The notes under the pieces were generated by a model that had not been told where the DNA came from, did not search any database, and saw nothing but the letters and a program-made list of their open reading frames with translations. From the NCBI GenBank assembly GCA_020746105.1, contig CM036623.1, forward strand, positions 1,674,001 to 1,738,000: DNA of 64,000 nucleotides, in the 5' to 3' direction. How positions within the stretch are numbered: position 1 is the stretch's first letter; each line of letters opens with the position of its first letter. The stretch comes from Trogon surrucura. Its lineage: Eukaryota; Chordata; Aves; Trogoniformes; Trogonidae. Of this stretch, positions 17,595 to 31,600 are shown piece after piece. A program made the translations under genes and the position numbers.

Positions 17595-20500
17595 GTGAGT
17601 CACAAGTTAAAACTCATTTTTCTTTTGCGTGCAGCAGAAAACAGCTCGTGATACGATCCTGTAAATATGAAAGTGTTGCAGAAGAGCTCTTCTGTTCATC
17701 TCAGTCTGAGGGTTTTCACACCAGTTCTAGAGGCAGTTCTACTCACTTGAAATTTTCGGGCTATGATAACAGCACCACAGACCCACCTGTCCTGACGCTG
17801 ATTTTTCGTCACAGTTGTTGAACGCTGACACCAAAGTATTTGGGAGCAGGATTTCAGTGAAAGGCAGATGCCGCCTGGAAATCCGTAACTACAGCCCAAT
17901 TTGATTGCCTGGTGTGTTCACATTTTAAAATACGGAGTAGTGGCAATCAGATCTTACGCGTCTTTTTGACTAAGTTCGCATTTAGCAGAAGAGCAGTCTT
18001 CTTTACGTTTCAGGACCATCCTGAAACTCAGCACGATGAGGACTTTAAAAGTTCTCCTAAACTCTACAAGTAAGAAAGGGAAAAGTTTTAAAATACGTAT
18101 TGATCGCAGAGTAATATATTGAAATATTACAGTGCAGCGTTATTACTGATGTCATTAAAGGTATATATACAATTTCCTCAGGGAAAGTGAACTGTTTTAA
18201 AGTGCTGCAAAATCCATGGGATGACTTGGGTTATTTTGAGCTGTGCTGTGAAGATGATTCTATATTATCAGCATTCCTCTTGTTTCAGCAAAGGTGAATT
18301 TGGTGGATTTTTGAGAGTATGTCTTGTGCACATACCTTACAGTAAATGTATATGTTTAGAATTAAGGGGGTTTATTATGTAACAGAGGAAGTACCCCTCT
18401 AATTTTTTTTAAACCATAACTAAGTTTCTTCAGTCTACCTCTAGCCTCCTTTAAAATGAGAAAATTAGTGAATTTTAGACCTCTGAAAACCAGGAAACGG
18501 ATAAGCTGCATATTCCCCCAAAACAGCCTTAACCCTGTTAAATTTGAACAGATTTTGCAGCATGCCTACAAATCATGTTAGTGCTCTACCCTACAGATGC
18601 TGCAAAATACCACAGAAAAAAATAGGACTGTAGTACTGATTCTGTATGCACTCTTGCCTTAACAAAATAAAGTTGTGTTTTCTGATGATGCACAGAAGAT
18701 GTCTGTAGACAACTGCGTGTCATACAGTCCATCTTAGGTTTCCTTCGTGTTCAGAGAATTCCTTCTGAATCCTTGCCTCGCTTACCCAGCTGTGATTTCA
18801 GGACAACATCATCGTGTTTGCCCTCATCTAACGATCTTAAGGCAAGAAGATAGGCCTCTTATTGACCCAACTTCCAAGTTCAGTTTTGGAGTGAAGGGTA
18901 TGCGTGGTTCTCCGCTCAGATCGGCGTTTGCTCCTCTGCTGCCGTTGTGACGGGCTGATCCATTCGCCGTAGCTCTGCGCTAGCCTTACGATTGCAGCTG
19001 GGCTGCGAGCAGAGGAATTCCAGTGTGCAAAGCTGGTGAAGACAGCAAGACCTGAAACATACGCTCACGATCCTTTTTTGTGCCTTGTCACTGTAAGTGC
19101 ACAGATTTTTACATCTGCTGAAGTCAGCAAGCTGTCTGGCCTTCTTCCTAACAGAGAATTGATTGAGTCAGCCCTGCTTGGAGGTTACAGGTGTGTGTAG
19201 GTGATATCCTCCCATAAAACACACCATTGCCTTCACTGCTTGTCATTCATTCCATTTGCCGTGCTGAGCACGTTTTCTGTAGCCATCGTCCATCTCATCG
19301 TGAGAGGACAGTCACATTGCAGAGCAATACACATGATTACCTGTTATTTTCTACTTCTTTGGGTGACCGTCTTCCTGGATTCCGCTTTTTTCTGTGCATG
19401 TTCTCTCCTCCGCATATGAGAACAGGTTGATTGGCTATGTGCTTAAACTCTGAGGTTTTTAGCGAATGGTCAGCTCCCTTCAACTTCCTTTTCCTGCCTA
19501 TAAGTGAGGTAGAACTCTGAGTTTCTATCTGTCCTTGAATTAGTATAGTTCAATTAATATGGTATTTTTCTTCCCCATGCCTGGGTGGCTACCTATTTCA
19601 AGAATATTTTTCTTTTTAGTGTTAAGAACTCCTCCAGGGCTGGGATTTAACTGGAACGAAATCGCTAGCATCTGAAAAATGTTCTTCTGAAAAGACAGAG
19701 AGTACTTTTAAAAGGAGCTCCTTGACCTGTAGTTGAGGTAGCAGTACTTAAAATATCATAGCAAGCATTCCCCAATGACTGTGGAAGTCACAAGCCTGAA
19801 AGGAATTGCATCTATCCAGCAGGAAGAAGAATTCTCATCAGCTTGCCAAATGCACAGTCACTGAGGAACTGATCCATGCAAAAACATGTCTGCTCCCTTT
19901 TCATTCTGTTTTCGTGTCACCTTGTAGGAAAAAGGAGGCGAATGTGATCAATAAAAGAAAGAATTAGATCCTATATGAAGACCAAGCATGGGTGGTGCCT
20001 GTTAACAACCGAGTAAACCTCTCAGACATAGTTCAGAATATATTAATACAGAGCAAGAAGGATGCTTCCTGACACACACCGAATGGAAGATGTTCTCAGC
20101 ATTATGCCGTACCTCCCTGCAAGCCCTACCTGTAGCCACCATGAATTATCTTGTGTTCCTAAAGTGCTCTGGGATATCCATCAGTCCCATAACTAACAAT
20201 CTCCACACACCACTGTGTTGCCCATAGTCACACTTTCCACGGTGCTTTTCAAATTTGGGATTACCAAATTCCCCAAAAGCTTTTTTCTTTTCCTGTTTCC
20301 CGTAATCCAGGAGTCCTAAATAGGACCTTTTCTATTACTCAGATGTGTCATTGACACTCCCCTTGATTCCCTCAACACTTCTAGCTATCTTGAAATGTTA
20401 TCAAAGGAAGGAAAAATTCAAATCTTCGTGAGTGTCCGACCATGCCCAGAGCATCATAAAAATAAATTAATTCTTAGACTAATTGTTGCCCAAGACTTTC

Positions 20501-21857
20501 ATCACAAGCCTAAAGTGTCTTTTAGAACTTCAGGTGGGGATAAGGGAGATGAAAGGACATCCTGAGCATGAGCACAGCCATTTGGGATGTTAGCAGCCAA
20601 AAATAGTCTATTGTCTCTTCTCTTATGTAACAAGTATAAAAGAAATTGAATTTGCATTAACAGCATATTTTGAAAATACTGTCATAAAGTAAGAAATCTC
20701 TTTTTTTCAGAGTTGATGTTTTTATTTGGTGTTTCCTGGTTTTCAGGGATTTATCTATGTCAACAGGAGGTAAACAAAATTACAATCTGCAACAACATGT
20801 TCACTAACTTCAGCTTTGGGGCTTTTACTTTAAAGCGCTTAATTTGAACTCAGAGAATATCACTCAGTCCGTGTCACCTTTAAAAAAAGAGGCAAGTCCT
20901 ATACAACATGATTGTTTCTGTAAAAATTCCAAATTGACATTGCGTGCTGTGTTTCTCCTGTTATATTGGTGTCTGGTTTATATCTCTGATGTGCTTAAAG
21001 TATGAAGTGTTACATGATAATGTAAAAATCAAAATCTGTTCCAGTCTAAGTAAGTGTAGATTTAGTGCTACTGACAGGCTGTCACTATCTCAGATGTGAT
21101 GATTGTCTGAATAGCCTCTTCTGTGTGACCGAGAGTGTATGTATCATCGACCCACTTGTAGGGTTTATAAATGAAATATTAACAATATAGGCCACGTACC
21201 ATTTATTGGCATTGAATGAATCACCAAACCATTGAAATTCTGAAGAAGTAAACACAAATATTAAAGTAGGCATCAGACTTGTAGGCCACTCTCTCTTGTT
21301 CGCAGTAAATAAACATGACGAATAAGTCTCTTTCCGATTTGTACAGAACTGGCAAGTAGTAGTTTCCACAAGAGGAATCTCCGTGAAAATCCTGAAATAG
21401 GGCACATAGCTTCTTCCCACCTTTCCACAGATACAGAAGAATTGTCTGTCAGACTAATGCTCTTTTGTCTTTGGGATTATTTGAGTGGATCAAGTCAGCT
21501 GAGAAGAGTAGAAAGAATCCCCTTGGTGTACCAGATCAACAGGCGGACATAGACTGTAACATAGGAAAGATATAGAAGCACAGGGATCGTAAAAAAAGAA
21601 AAGGTAAAACTATGTATTCGGTGCTGGTCCTTCCCTGGTGAGCTCGTCAAAGAGAATTTTTTATGAAGCTGTTCAGTTTTAGCACACATCGTATTACGAT
21701 CTTGACACACAGATCAGGAGGACAATGATGGCGCTTAAACCATAAGGTCTCAGAGTAACGAGTACTGTAAGCTGTGTCGACTTCTGAGAAGTTAAAACTG
21801 ATAAATATTTTTTTTGAATAGTCCAGCTGACCGTATCTGATCACCTTGTTTTTGTAG
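17595..21857 (+). other. GPHN intron, 4.3 kb, no recognised element
   Basis: I see no coding exon, mobile element or tandem array. The open frames here are short and overlap each other on both strands. Confidence 0.75.
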
Positions 21858-21916
21858 GGCACTGAAGAACTAGAGGTTCGAATCCTGGTTCAGGCTCGAC
21901 CAGGCCAAGATATCAG
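21858..21916 (+). CDS. GPHN: gephyrin, window exon 5 (residues 439-458)
   Basis: This is a 59-nt exon with acceptor TTTGTAG at 21851-21857. It encodes GTEELEVRILVQARPGQDI and the first two bases of Arg458. The donor GTCTGT at 21917 is weak, and a perfect-length 21-bp tandem duplication begins at the third base of the intron. The following intron is only 245 bp. Confidence 0.96.
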
Positions 21917-21918
21917 GT

Positions 21919-21960
21919 CTGTAAACAGCCTACTTTATACTGTAAACAACCTACTTTATA
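21919..21960. repeat. 21-bp tandem duplication at a GPHN splice donor
   Basis: Copy 1 (21919-21939) and copy 2 (21940-21960) have the form CTGTAAACARCCTACTTTATA and differ at one base. The array begins at base 3 of the intron following window exon 5, directly behind the weak donor GTCTGT, inside an intron of only 245 bp. Confidence 0.9.
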
Positions 21961-22161
21961 AACAGTAAAATATCTCTGTAAGGAATAGAAGGGCTGGTGA
22001 TTTTTCTAGTCCTTGTTTGACCATAAGTAGTACTGACAACTTGACTGTCTGACTAATGAGCATCGCCGGACACTCCGTACCTGGAGCAGGACCAATGAAG
22101 AAAAGATGCTTTCGATCTCATTCTGGTTTTCTTTTGTTTTCCTCTGTGTTATGATTTTCAG

Positions 22162-22315
22162 ACCTATAGGACATGACATTAAAAGAGGTGAATGTGTGCT
22201 GGCTAAAGGAACCCACATGGGCCCCTCTGAGATTGGTCTCTTAGCAACTGTTGGAGTAACTGAAGTAGAAGTTAACAAGTTTCCAGTGGTCGCAGTCATG
22301 TCAACAGGGAATGAG
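22162..22315 (+). CDS. GPHN: gephyrin, window exon 6 (residues 458-509)
   Basis: The acceptor is ATTTTCAG, ending at 22161. The exon completes Arg458, encodes [20 protein letters not shown], and ends [11 protein letters not shown] before consensus donor GTAAGA. It runs from the end of subdomain I into subdomain III. The STGNEL motif, completed in the next exon, opens the molybdopterin-binding fold shared with MogA and MoeA. Confidence 0.97.
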
Positions 22316-24227
22316 GTAAGAAAACTACGTTTAGAATCAAGGTCTGAATTACTGTATCTTCTCTGGGACAGGTGCAGTGTCGCATAGTGCCTTTCACCCT
22401 ATTGCCAAGGAGACTCACTTGAGCTGCAACTCGTGCTGACATGAGGTATTTTTGTGAGTGATCAACCCCGAATCAGCTGCTTGTGTTTTCTCCCTCGAGG
22501 GCTCTCTCACAAGTCTCACACACTGTCTTTGCCAAAATTTTGGTAATGCATCCAACCATCTGCCAGCTGCTTTCCTCCTGCCAGCAAGGGAGGACCTGTG
22601 GGGCAGTCAGGGTTATAATTTGTGCTGCCAGTTATGACTGGAAGAGTAATTTTTTTTTTAAGCAACACTTCTCTGTAGCTATCGTGCAAATGGCAGATAA
22701 CCTGCCTTTGAAAACTGAACAGAGCTGCCAAATGTCTTGCTGACATATTGTGCCTTAGTGTGTTTTTTAATTAGTAGCACGTGTTGAAATCCAGACAATC
22801 TCCTGTTGGTAGAACTCCAGACCAGCTTCCTGATTGCTTTGTCTTAAATGCATCAGAAAAAGCAGGTTCAAGATTAACTTAATTTACTAATTTTACATAT
22901 GTTGTGGGTAGACCCTAGTCAGCAACTAAGCACCCACACAGTTGCTTGCTCATTACTTCCTGCAGCAGGATGGGGAGAGAATAGGAAGAGCAGAAGCACA
23001 AGAAATTGTGAGTCGAGATAAAGTCAGTTTGAAGTTTAAAGACAGCATGAAGGCTAACCTATAATTTTGACTGTCCTTTGAGACAGTCTTTTAGAAGTCC
23101 GGACACAGACATAAGCTTGAATATATTGATTTTTAAACCTTTTAAATAAGTTGATTTTTGTCATCTGGTGGTGTCCTTACAACTTGAACAACCCCACTGA
23201 AGGTTACTCTGTGACTGATGGGTACCGTGGCTGGCTGAGGCCGACCTTGCTGGGCCAGAATCTTGCCAGTTTTCGTAACATAGGTAGGTCTGTCATGCAG
23301 GAAACGTACTGCTCACCAAAGAACAAATATAAAGAGCTACGAGGATTACAGGTGATGGTTGTCTGAATAGCGTCTTCTCTATGACCGAATGTTCTTACGT
23401 GTCATTGAAGTGTCCTTTAGTGATGTGGGCGCTCTCTTTTTATCATGTGTCAAAAAAAGATGCTGCACCATGGGTGTCTTAATCATCCTAAGGAAATCTT
23501 CACAGAAATAGAGCTGCTAGCCAAAACATCAAAATTTAGCCATACTCTGCTCTTACCACCGGACACTATTGCTGTGATTTTAACAGATACATCCTTATTA
23601 TTTTCTTCCTGACAGTACTGTGTCCTTGTGTCCTACAAAAGAATTCTTATTATATGCAAAATATGATCTCACATATGCAATTTTGTAGTTTAAAATGTGT
23701 AACACGTCTAAGGCATTTGCCATGATAATATCCTGAGAGAGAGCTTCTCATCCAGAATAGTAGTTGATATATGAACTAAGCTTTAAGCTTCCGCCTATTA
23801 TTGTAATGCAGATTGTTGTGTTTAAAAACTGTCTTTATTGGTGAGTAGACAATTAACTTCAGAATTTCTTTTAATATCTTTACATCTGGGTGGCAACATC
23901 AGTGAGGTTGCTTCAAAGCTATTTAAACAGAAGCAATAACTTGGAAATTGGACACTTGTGTTTTGATTTCTAATGTTTGAGATTAGAAACCAGGTACTCA
24001 TAAGGAGAAAGGTTTTGCAGACATGAACCCATAGAGACAAATGTGGAGGATTGGTCTAAACAAGCACATTATATATCTTATTAATTTAAATTCACTAAAT
24101 CACCTTACACATGTATTTTTTTATAGGGGTCTAAGAATATCCTGCCCGGTCTAGAGAAGAAAATTTTCAGTTGTGACAAGGCACAGTATTCCAAGGAGAC
24201 TGACTGAGAGGGTTTCTGTTTTTATAG
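22316..24227 (+). other. GPHN intron, 1.9 kb, no recognised element
   Basis: I see no coding exon or mobile element. A frame on each strand at about 22483-22746 overlaps the other, so neither is credible as a gene. Confidence 0.75.
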
Positions 24228-24350
<123 letters not shown>

Positions 24351-25557
24351 TAAGTACCACATGTTAGTAAAGATGTCACTTCATATTCATGCGGTGCGCT
24401 TTATGGCATCCATGGAAAAAAAGGAATACCAGAGAAAATGTCACTTATTGCAAGTGTCACAGTGTTGTGACGGCACATCTCAGAGAAGGTATTTTACCCT
24501 TTTTATTAGATAAATAAATAGGTCTTTTCTAATATTAAGAGGAATCATTTGGTAAGATTTTTATTGAATAGTGTTTATCTTGTTTTGCCTTCTGTTTGCT
24601 GAAACCTCTGTTATTGCTGCAGATTGAATTTATTGCTGCAGTATCATCACAAGCACCGTATTTAATACACGTGAGAGGTAACAGTACAGCAGCTTTTTTT
24701 ACAGACCTTTTTCTGGTCCAATAGAGGGAGAGGGAAAGTTTCTCTCAGAGTTTGTTTTCCATGCCAAAACTAATCTATTTTATAAAATTTTGTCAGATTC
24801 TGAGTAACTGTCTTTTGGGGAAGGCCCCACTCCAGAATGTTACTCAGCATTTCCAGAAACACGTCAAAGAATTTAAAAGAATTTAAAAGAGTTGACTGGG
24901 TCTTTTTCCTTTGCTGATCTCCCTACTTGGATTGCCACAGGGCAGAATCGTGCGATCAGTCTTTTCCGTTCATCCGACAGTGGTTGCTCCTTGTTTCCCA
25001 GTGGTAGTGAAGTCACGTCTCCAGCTGAGAGCTCTAGGATAAGTAATTGAAGTGTTTAGTCTTTTGTCCTTTGCAAGACTGTGCAGTGACTGTTACACGT
25101 GGCTTGAGTTTCTCAGAGTAACGTATTTCCTCAGCTTATTGGGCCCCAAAGGCTTTGAACAGGCTTTCTTGGTTCTTGGTTTGGGTATCAAACCAACTGA
25201 CAGACTTGGTTCGATAGGAGTTCTTCAGGTTGCCCTCCACCTGTTTGAGAAAAAGGGTATTCCTTGTGGGTAGCTGAAGGTGAGGCCAGATTAGAAAGAA
25301 AAAGAACAAGGGAAATAGTAAATGTCAGCACCCACATTTCCCATTGACTGATGACAAAATTCCTAAGCAGCAAGACCAGGTTACTGCTCTGGAGTAGCTT
25401 ATTTCAAAACCGATCTTGCCTAGTGGAGGATTCAAGAGGCAAAGTTTGTAGTTGTGATGAGCTGTTCAAGAAGCTTATTCAGCCATCCAGAACTTTTTCG
25501 GAACCTCAGAAGGTTCTGTATTCCCACAGTGAAGTTTTGCTCTCTCTGGGTTTTTTT

Positions 25558-25638
25558 GATCCTGCTCTGGCAGGGGGGTTGGACTGTATGGTCTCTAGAG
25601 GTCCCTCCCAACCCCCAACGTTCTACGATTCTGTGATT
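25558..25638 (+). mobile_element. CR1 LINE 3' tail, about 80 bp
   Basis: GATCCTGCTCTGGCAGGGGG, TTGGACTGTATGGTCTCTAG, CCTCCCAACCCCCAACG and a terminal GATTCTGTGATT are the last part of a bird CR1. Only the extreme 3' end is present. Confidence 0.92.
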
Positions 25639-28600
25639 AGCTTGACAGACAGAGGCTGGGGCAACCACCGCGTGGTTTTACGATATGTGAACCACCAACC
25701 TGAGCGCCGGCTCCAGAAAATGCAGCGTTATTTGAAGCATTCGTACGGGGATGTGATGCGCAGCAACCGCAGCGGCTGTTGTGATCTTAGGGAAAGCAAA
25801 CTCTTCTGGATACTCTCACTGCATCCAGGCATCCTTTTTGCTTCTCTGGCCTGGTAAAACTCCTTTGTTGTTCCAAATAGCAATAAATATCAAAACCCAT
25901 CTGCCTGTGAATGCTTCCAATTTCGGGTGGAGATTTCATGCAAACAGGGTTTAAACTTACGAAATTGTTCTTTTCGGAAACAGTGTCTAAATGTTCTGGA
26001 TCTCTCAAGCGTTTTCTATATTATAGTGACATTTTTAGACTTAAAACACAGGTGGCAAAGTCCTCAAATAAAACAATTATATTCAGAAATCAGGTTGTAG
26101 ATTTACGTACCTGAGAAAAAAGAAAACAGCCACAAAAAGGCAGTTAACCATAGCCAGCTCCTGAGAGTCATCCCTACATAAAAGAAGCGTTGGCAGAGTT
26201 TTTCTCCAAAAAAATATTTGAGGTGGAACAATTTGCCACCTGCGTGATCGAAAGTTACTGCTGCTGTCATCAACATCGCTGTCAACATCAACTTGCATTG
26301 TCATTGACAGTGGGTTAATCCAATGGAAAAGATGCTTTTCCCTGAACATCTTCCTGGTAGCCCCTCTGGCAAAATCAGAATGTAAAGCTTGTTTGTTCTT
26401 TATGACCTTGTGCTAGCCAAATAGCTATAGTCTCAAATTTGCTGTCAAGTCACATGTGTCAATGCACAACACCGTCAAATGGAGTGTTTAACTGGAATCA
26501 TTGTGCAAAACTATAGCTCTGTACTCTGTTGCCTTCAGGAATTTTTTCTGTAACCTAGGCATGAAGTGTCTGTGAAGATCATTTAAGATAATCTTGAAAG
26601 CTCTCAGTAATAAGTAGCAAACAATTTCAGTGAGATTTAAGGCCAAAGACAATTTTGTTACATTTCTACATTTTACTTTTCTGGTTTTTACAAATATGTT
26701 TTCTGACCCTTTTTTTGCTTGTTAGATGCTGTCTTAAAAACAGGCAGCAAAGATATATACATGGCAAAGGCAGACAAGCGTCTGCAGCTTTGTTTTCAGT
26801 TGTGAGAGTGGTTGATACCTTTGAATCCTCTCTATTAAAATGTTCTGTCTTGAGACAGTATTACCCTGAAAAAGGTAATAAGAGTCCTTTTTAAACTTTC
26901 AGTTCGTGTTTGGGAAGTCATTTTTGCAGAGGTAGTTACTTCAGCTCATGAAATAGAAATAATGAGCCTCCAGTCGTAGAGCGGTTTTGTACTTTGCGGT
27001 AAGCTTTGAAAGAATAATTTGGTATTGTTGGCTGAGCCAAGAATCCTCACCACCTGGTACCAGGATTCTCTCTTAACAAACCTTTTGCTGTTCTCACACT
27101 CATGTGTCCAGTCCATATATTTATGATAAAATGCATCTGCAGTTCTGTTTCAGTCAAAGGGAAAATCTGAGTGTGTGAATTAGTTGGCTAATAAGTATGG
27201 TATTATTTCATTATGTAATAAAGCTACTAAGAGAGCGTTGCCCGTATGGATATTTCAGTATATGTCTTTGGGACTAACGTGGCTGATTGGATGGAGCACT
27301 GTGGCACTTGAACAGATGCAGAGTCTTACCAGAGAAATCTTACGAAGGGTACAATTTGGACATTTTAGCCAGCGTGTTTATAGAAAAGATGAGCAAGCTT
27401 TTGGTGTCTGTTGTATGTTTTTTTTCGTTTCTTTGTGTTTCTACGTTTTACATTGAGTAAATCTCTACTGCACGTCATATGGGAGTGTCACATTCTGTAC
27501 ACCGTAAGCATTGACTGCAATTGGAGAACGCAGCTAATAGCTGAGCGTTACTATTGCTGTAACAGGTCAAGTTTTTTTACAAGCAGGACAATTCTGTCAG
27601 TCATATATAGAGAGCTAATATTCAAGCGTGAAAATTGTTGTAGAGTAGTATTTGCAAAGGCAAACCTAGAGGTAAGTATTCCTATACTTCATTTCAATGT
27701 GTGAATCACTCGGAAGTATTTAGGTAAGAAAATAGCTTGTCCAGCTGCTTGAAAGCCCAGGATGGTGATACACATAAACACGTGTACCCCTTCAAGAATG
27801 TGAAAGGGTGGGGAGGCATGTAGAATGTCTCTGGGTAGCTGCAGAGTAGTTAGAAGCACTTTAAAAATACCTTGTCATATTAATTGCACATGAAGTTAGA
27901 TTTCGGACTGACCACTCAAGTCTCAGCCTATATTTGTATTTTCGATTGAGACAAATATTTCTTTTTGGAGCGTTTTAACAGTTTCTCATGTTGTCATTGC
28001 TTGTTTCCATTCTCATAAATTGTATATAGGACTCTGTTCAAAATGAAAAACAGCAAGTCCAAAACACATAGATAAAATCTGCAGTTAAAATCCTAGAAGC
28101 AAGCAATAGGGGAAAAGGACAAGCCTGGGAAATGCAATATAGCTGAAGTTATGGCTGGCTGGAAGCCAAAATTTTCTCTACTTGTGCTCTTAGTACGTAA
28201 AAACCAAACCAAGCTGTCTGAAAAGCACACACCTCTGTGTAGAAGTGGAAGATATTCCATCTTCAGAACCACTCCAAACACAGGGAACAAACGGAAAACC
28301 AGAAAAAGGGAAGAATCTTTCCGATGTTGTTCTTACTGTTGTGTCTTACATCTTTGTCTGAATCACTGAATTGCTTGTTAAACAGTCGCAAAAAAACAAC
28401 TGCCCAGTTAAAACTGGTGATCCAGTGTACTTCTGAGTGTTGTTTCATATAACAAGACCCAAGTCTGATTTTATTTCCTTTGCTTATAGTCTATGAGGTT
28501 ATTTGGTGCTTTGGAAACGGTTGGTAAGAGTTACATCTCCGATCTGATCTGTAGAGCTCTGTTAATTACCAGGATGTTCTTGTGTCCGATCATTTTATTT

Positions 28601-31600
28601 GTGTTGTTCTTTGTATCCACTGTTTATTTAAAGCTGTAAAGTTCAGCCCTCGCAAGGTCTGCTATAGCACTGGCCTCTGGTTTAGAAAGCCATCTTCCAT
28701 CCTGACAGTTCTCCTTCTATGAGAGACTGTCTTACTAAACTTGCTGGAGGATTTTGATCACGTATGTAATGAATTCAGTTTCCTTTGTTTTCATCTGTGT
28801 TTCCATGAGTGTGTTTCCCTCTTCTCTGCATCCTTTTTCCTATGTTCTAATTCCTTTATCATTTTTCTGGGAGACGTGTATAACATCAGCTGCTTCCAGC
28901 TGCACTTTCATTTATGAGCCTGTGATTTCACAGCGGAGAAGGAAAGAATCGCTCTCTCCTTAGGAGAAAAAAATTGGGAAATTCACATTATCTGCTCAGT
29001 TGCTTTAAAAATTTGTCAGAATATTTATAAAGCCAGTAGCATATGAGAATTTTTCTACATCAGAAGTGATTCGTTTCTCTTTTATATACCTCTCTTTTAT
29101 GACATTATTTGACATAGAGCTCCTAAGTGACAGGTAAATACGTTAAAAATCGCCCTTGCTATTACGACAGCATTACTGTATCATATCCCTAAAATAAAGG
29201 CTTTGAAAGAGTCCCTTCGTATATCTGAAGGGATACTAAGATCTCATTCAAGGATTTAGTCTGCTCAAATTTTGTGTTTGCCAAATTTAATTCTTTCGTA
29301 CTTGTGTGGATTGTGTGAAATTACCGGTATTGTAATTCAGATGGAACATCTGGAGTGGAGGAAGAAGAGCAGGGAAACTGCTCTAACTAAAATTTCTCAT
29401 GCAATCTCAACCTGATATATATCGTCACAGGAGTTAGACTATGAGTTATAGGCAGAATTCAGCCTCACCCTACACCAGTTTAAGGTGCAACTTGGGTACC
29501 AGCAAGTATATGGTGACCAGAACTGGCAGCGGTATCATTTAACAAATGACTGCAAGAAAAGGCTCGTTAGAGAAAAGGCCTTAAATCAAATGTCCCAGTA
29601 TTAGTTTTGCAGAAGTGGCATCAATTCTAGATCTGCTCAGAGGATGATGGTGTGAGGAAGTCTGATCATAACCTAATGAACGCAGGGACACAGGGTAGTG
29701 GTTGGAAGGTGATGCAGGTACAGAAGTCCTCTCATTCCTTGTGCTCTGTCAAGCAGAATATTCTCCTTTTCGAGCAGAACTGTTTAATATCTGTCACAAC
29801 TCTTGATAATCATTAGGGCAAACCTCAGATAAGTTGTCATCTGTGAGAAGTCAGCTCATGTAATGCACACATTGAGAAAACACGAAGAAACATCTGAGCC
29901 AAAACAGAGATGAAAAAAAAGAATTTGTGAAACAGGGCACCGCAAGTCCTAGGGGATCTTCTGTATCAGTAGGAAACTATATAGTGTGACTGATAACAGA
30001 ATTTCGTGCTGTAGAGGTGACAGGTGCAAAGCTAATGCACAACAGTGTCTCATTCTCGTAATTGCCCTCAACACAGGCATGGACTTCTTCCTGAATTAGC
30101 CTTTATAGAAACGCAACACAGGAGTAGAACATGACACTAAACAGCAAGTAATAAAGAGGACAGAGTAGTATGAAAGTCCTATAGTTGAAAACAGAAGAAA
30201 TCCGTAACTGTATTTGTTGGACGCAAGTAAAAACTACTGTAGTCTGGTTTTGAGGCATATATTATAGTTTAGAAAAATACTTGGAGACGTAAGTTCCACT
30301 TACGTAAGAACTTCAGCCTCTGGGAGACAAAATACCTTACTTAAATGACTTTCATCCTCCTTAATATCTAGATCTGGATTCCCAAGTCACTAACACCCTA
30401 GGAGAAAATAATTAAAACAAATAGAGGCAGTAGATACAGAAAGATCAAAGAAGTGGTGAAAATGCTGAAGATGGGTTACTGTGTCAGCAATATGAATCAC
30501 TTAGAAAACGCACTATTAGTATATTTTTAATACAGTCAAGTATGAATTGATACGTTTAGGACTAAAGAATGTAAGTAAAATTTGCAAGATAGAGGATTAT
30601 ATCCTGAGGAGTAAAGATTTCAGAGAAGATACGAGAATTATTCTGAGTAATCTGCTAAATACAAGTTCTAACATATATATAAAGAGCTATGTCTCCTGTA
30701 GAATGAGAAGGTTATTTTTGACCTGATCATTTTACTCCCAGGACAAGAAGACAACAGTATGTTGTATAGAATTCTGATGAGAACCATTAAGATTTTTAAG
30801 TGGTTGAAAGACAGGCTGTATGCTCCAATGATGTTATAACTCTGTTGAGTTCAACAAAGATTCATTACATTCCAATAATACTGACCCACATGGAGAATAA
30901 ACTGTGAATAAAGTTTCTATTTCAGCAACAATGGCTAGATATTAAAGCTAATTCAGACTGTAAATATAGCATAATTTTAACAGTGAAATTATTTACCTAT
31001 TAGGAAACTGTATCAAATGGTTTGATGGATACTCATTTCAGAGCAAGATTGAATATTTGTTTAAATGTGGTCTACAGCTCAAACAAACAAATTTGGGAGG
31101 CTTCTCAAACTATATCAAATATTGAATCAGACAAAATTACCAAATTATTTCTCCTGGTCACAAATAATCTCTTAACTCATACTTCAGAAGATTAATTTTC
31201 ATGTTATACTAATGGACAACATGTTGTAGAAGCATAAATTCTGAAGACCAGTACCAGCAGAAATAGCCCAGCAACAGTGATCTCTAAAGACAGAATGCCA
31301 ATCAGAGCTTTGGCTATTTGAATATGTGGTATCAAATGAATTTGAAACTTTCTGGAAACTTTTGACAACGTTATTTTGATGTCCTTACCTCCGTGTAATT
31401 CATTGTGTCATTTAGAAACATCTGTAGTTTCAGTCTGCCTCCATGGAGAAGAACGTTGTGAGAGTCATGAGGGTGCTCTTAGAGTTTAGCACTTTGCTAG
31501 AAAATTTCTTGATATTTGAAACCGCTGTCTGTAATGTTGATGAGTAAACCAGAAGCTGGGATCACTTGAGAAATCCAAAATATCTTTTGTGTGTCACTTC

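Noticed and set aside
25351..25857. 168-codon frame, the longest in the window
   Set aside because: Its middle third is an 80-bp CR1 tail read through by chance. The two flanks resemble nothing known.
26083..26349. Minus-strand frame with an acidic and serine-rich stretch
   Set aside because: It has no homologue that I recognise, no splice context, and lies within a GPHN intron. The odd composition alone is not evidence.
27184..27456. 90-codon plus frame with hydrophobic segments
   Set aside because: It ends in a T-rich low-complexity tail (VCCMFFFVSLCFYVLH) typical of intronic sequence and has no known relative.
29300..31300. Ancient LINE across 2 kb
   Set aside because: The general purine-rich texture recalls old CR1/L3 sequence but no diagnostic phrase could be anchored, so I did not annotate it.
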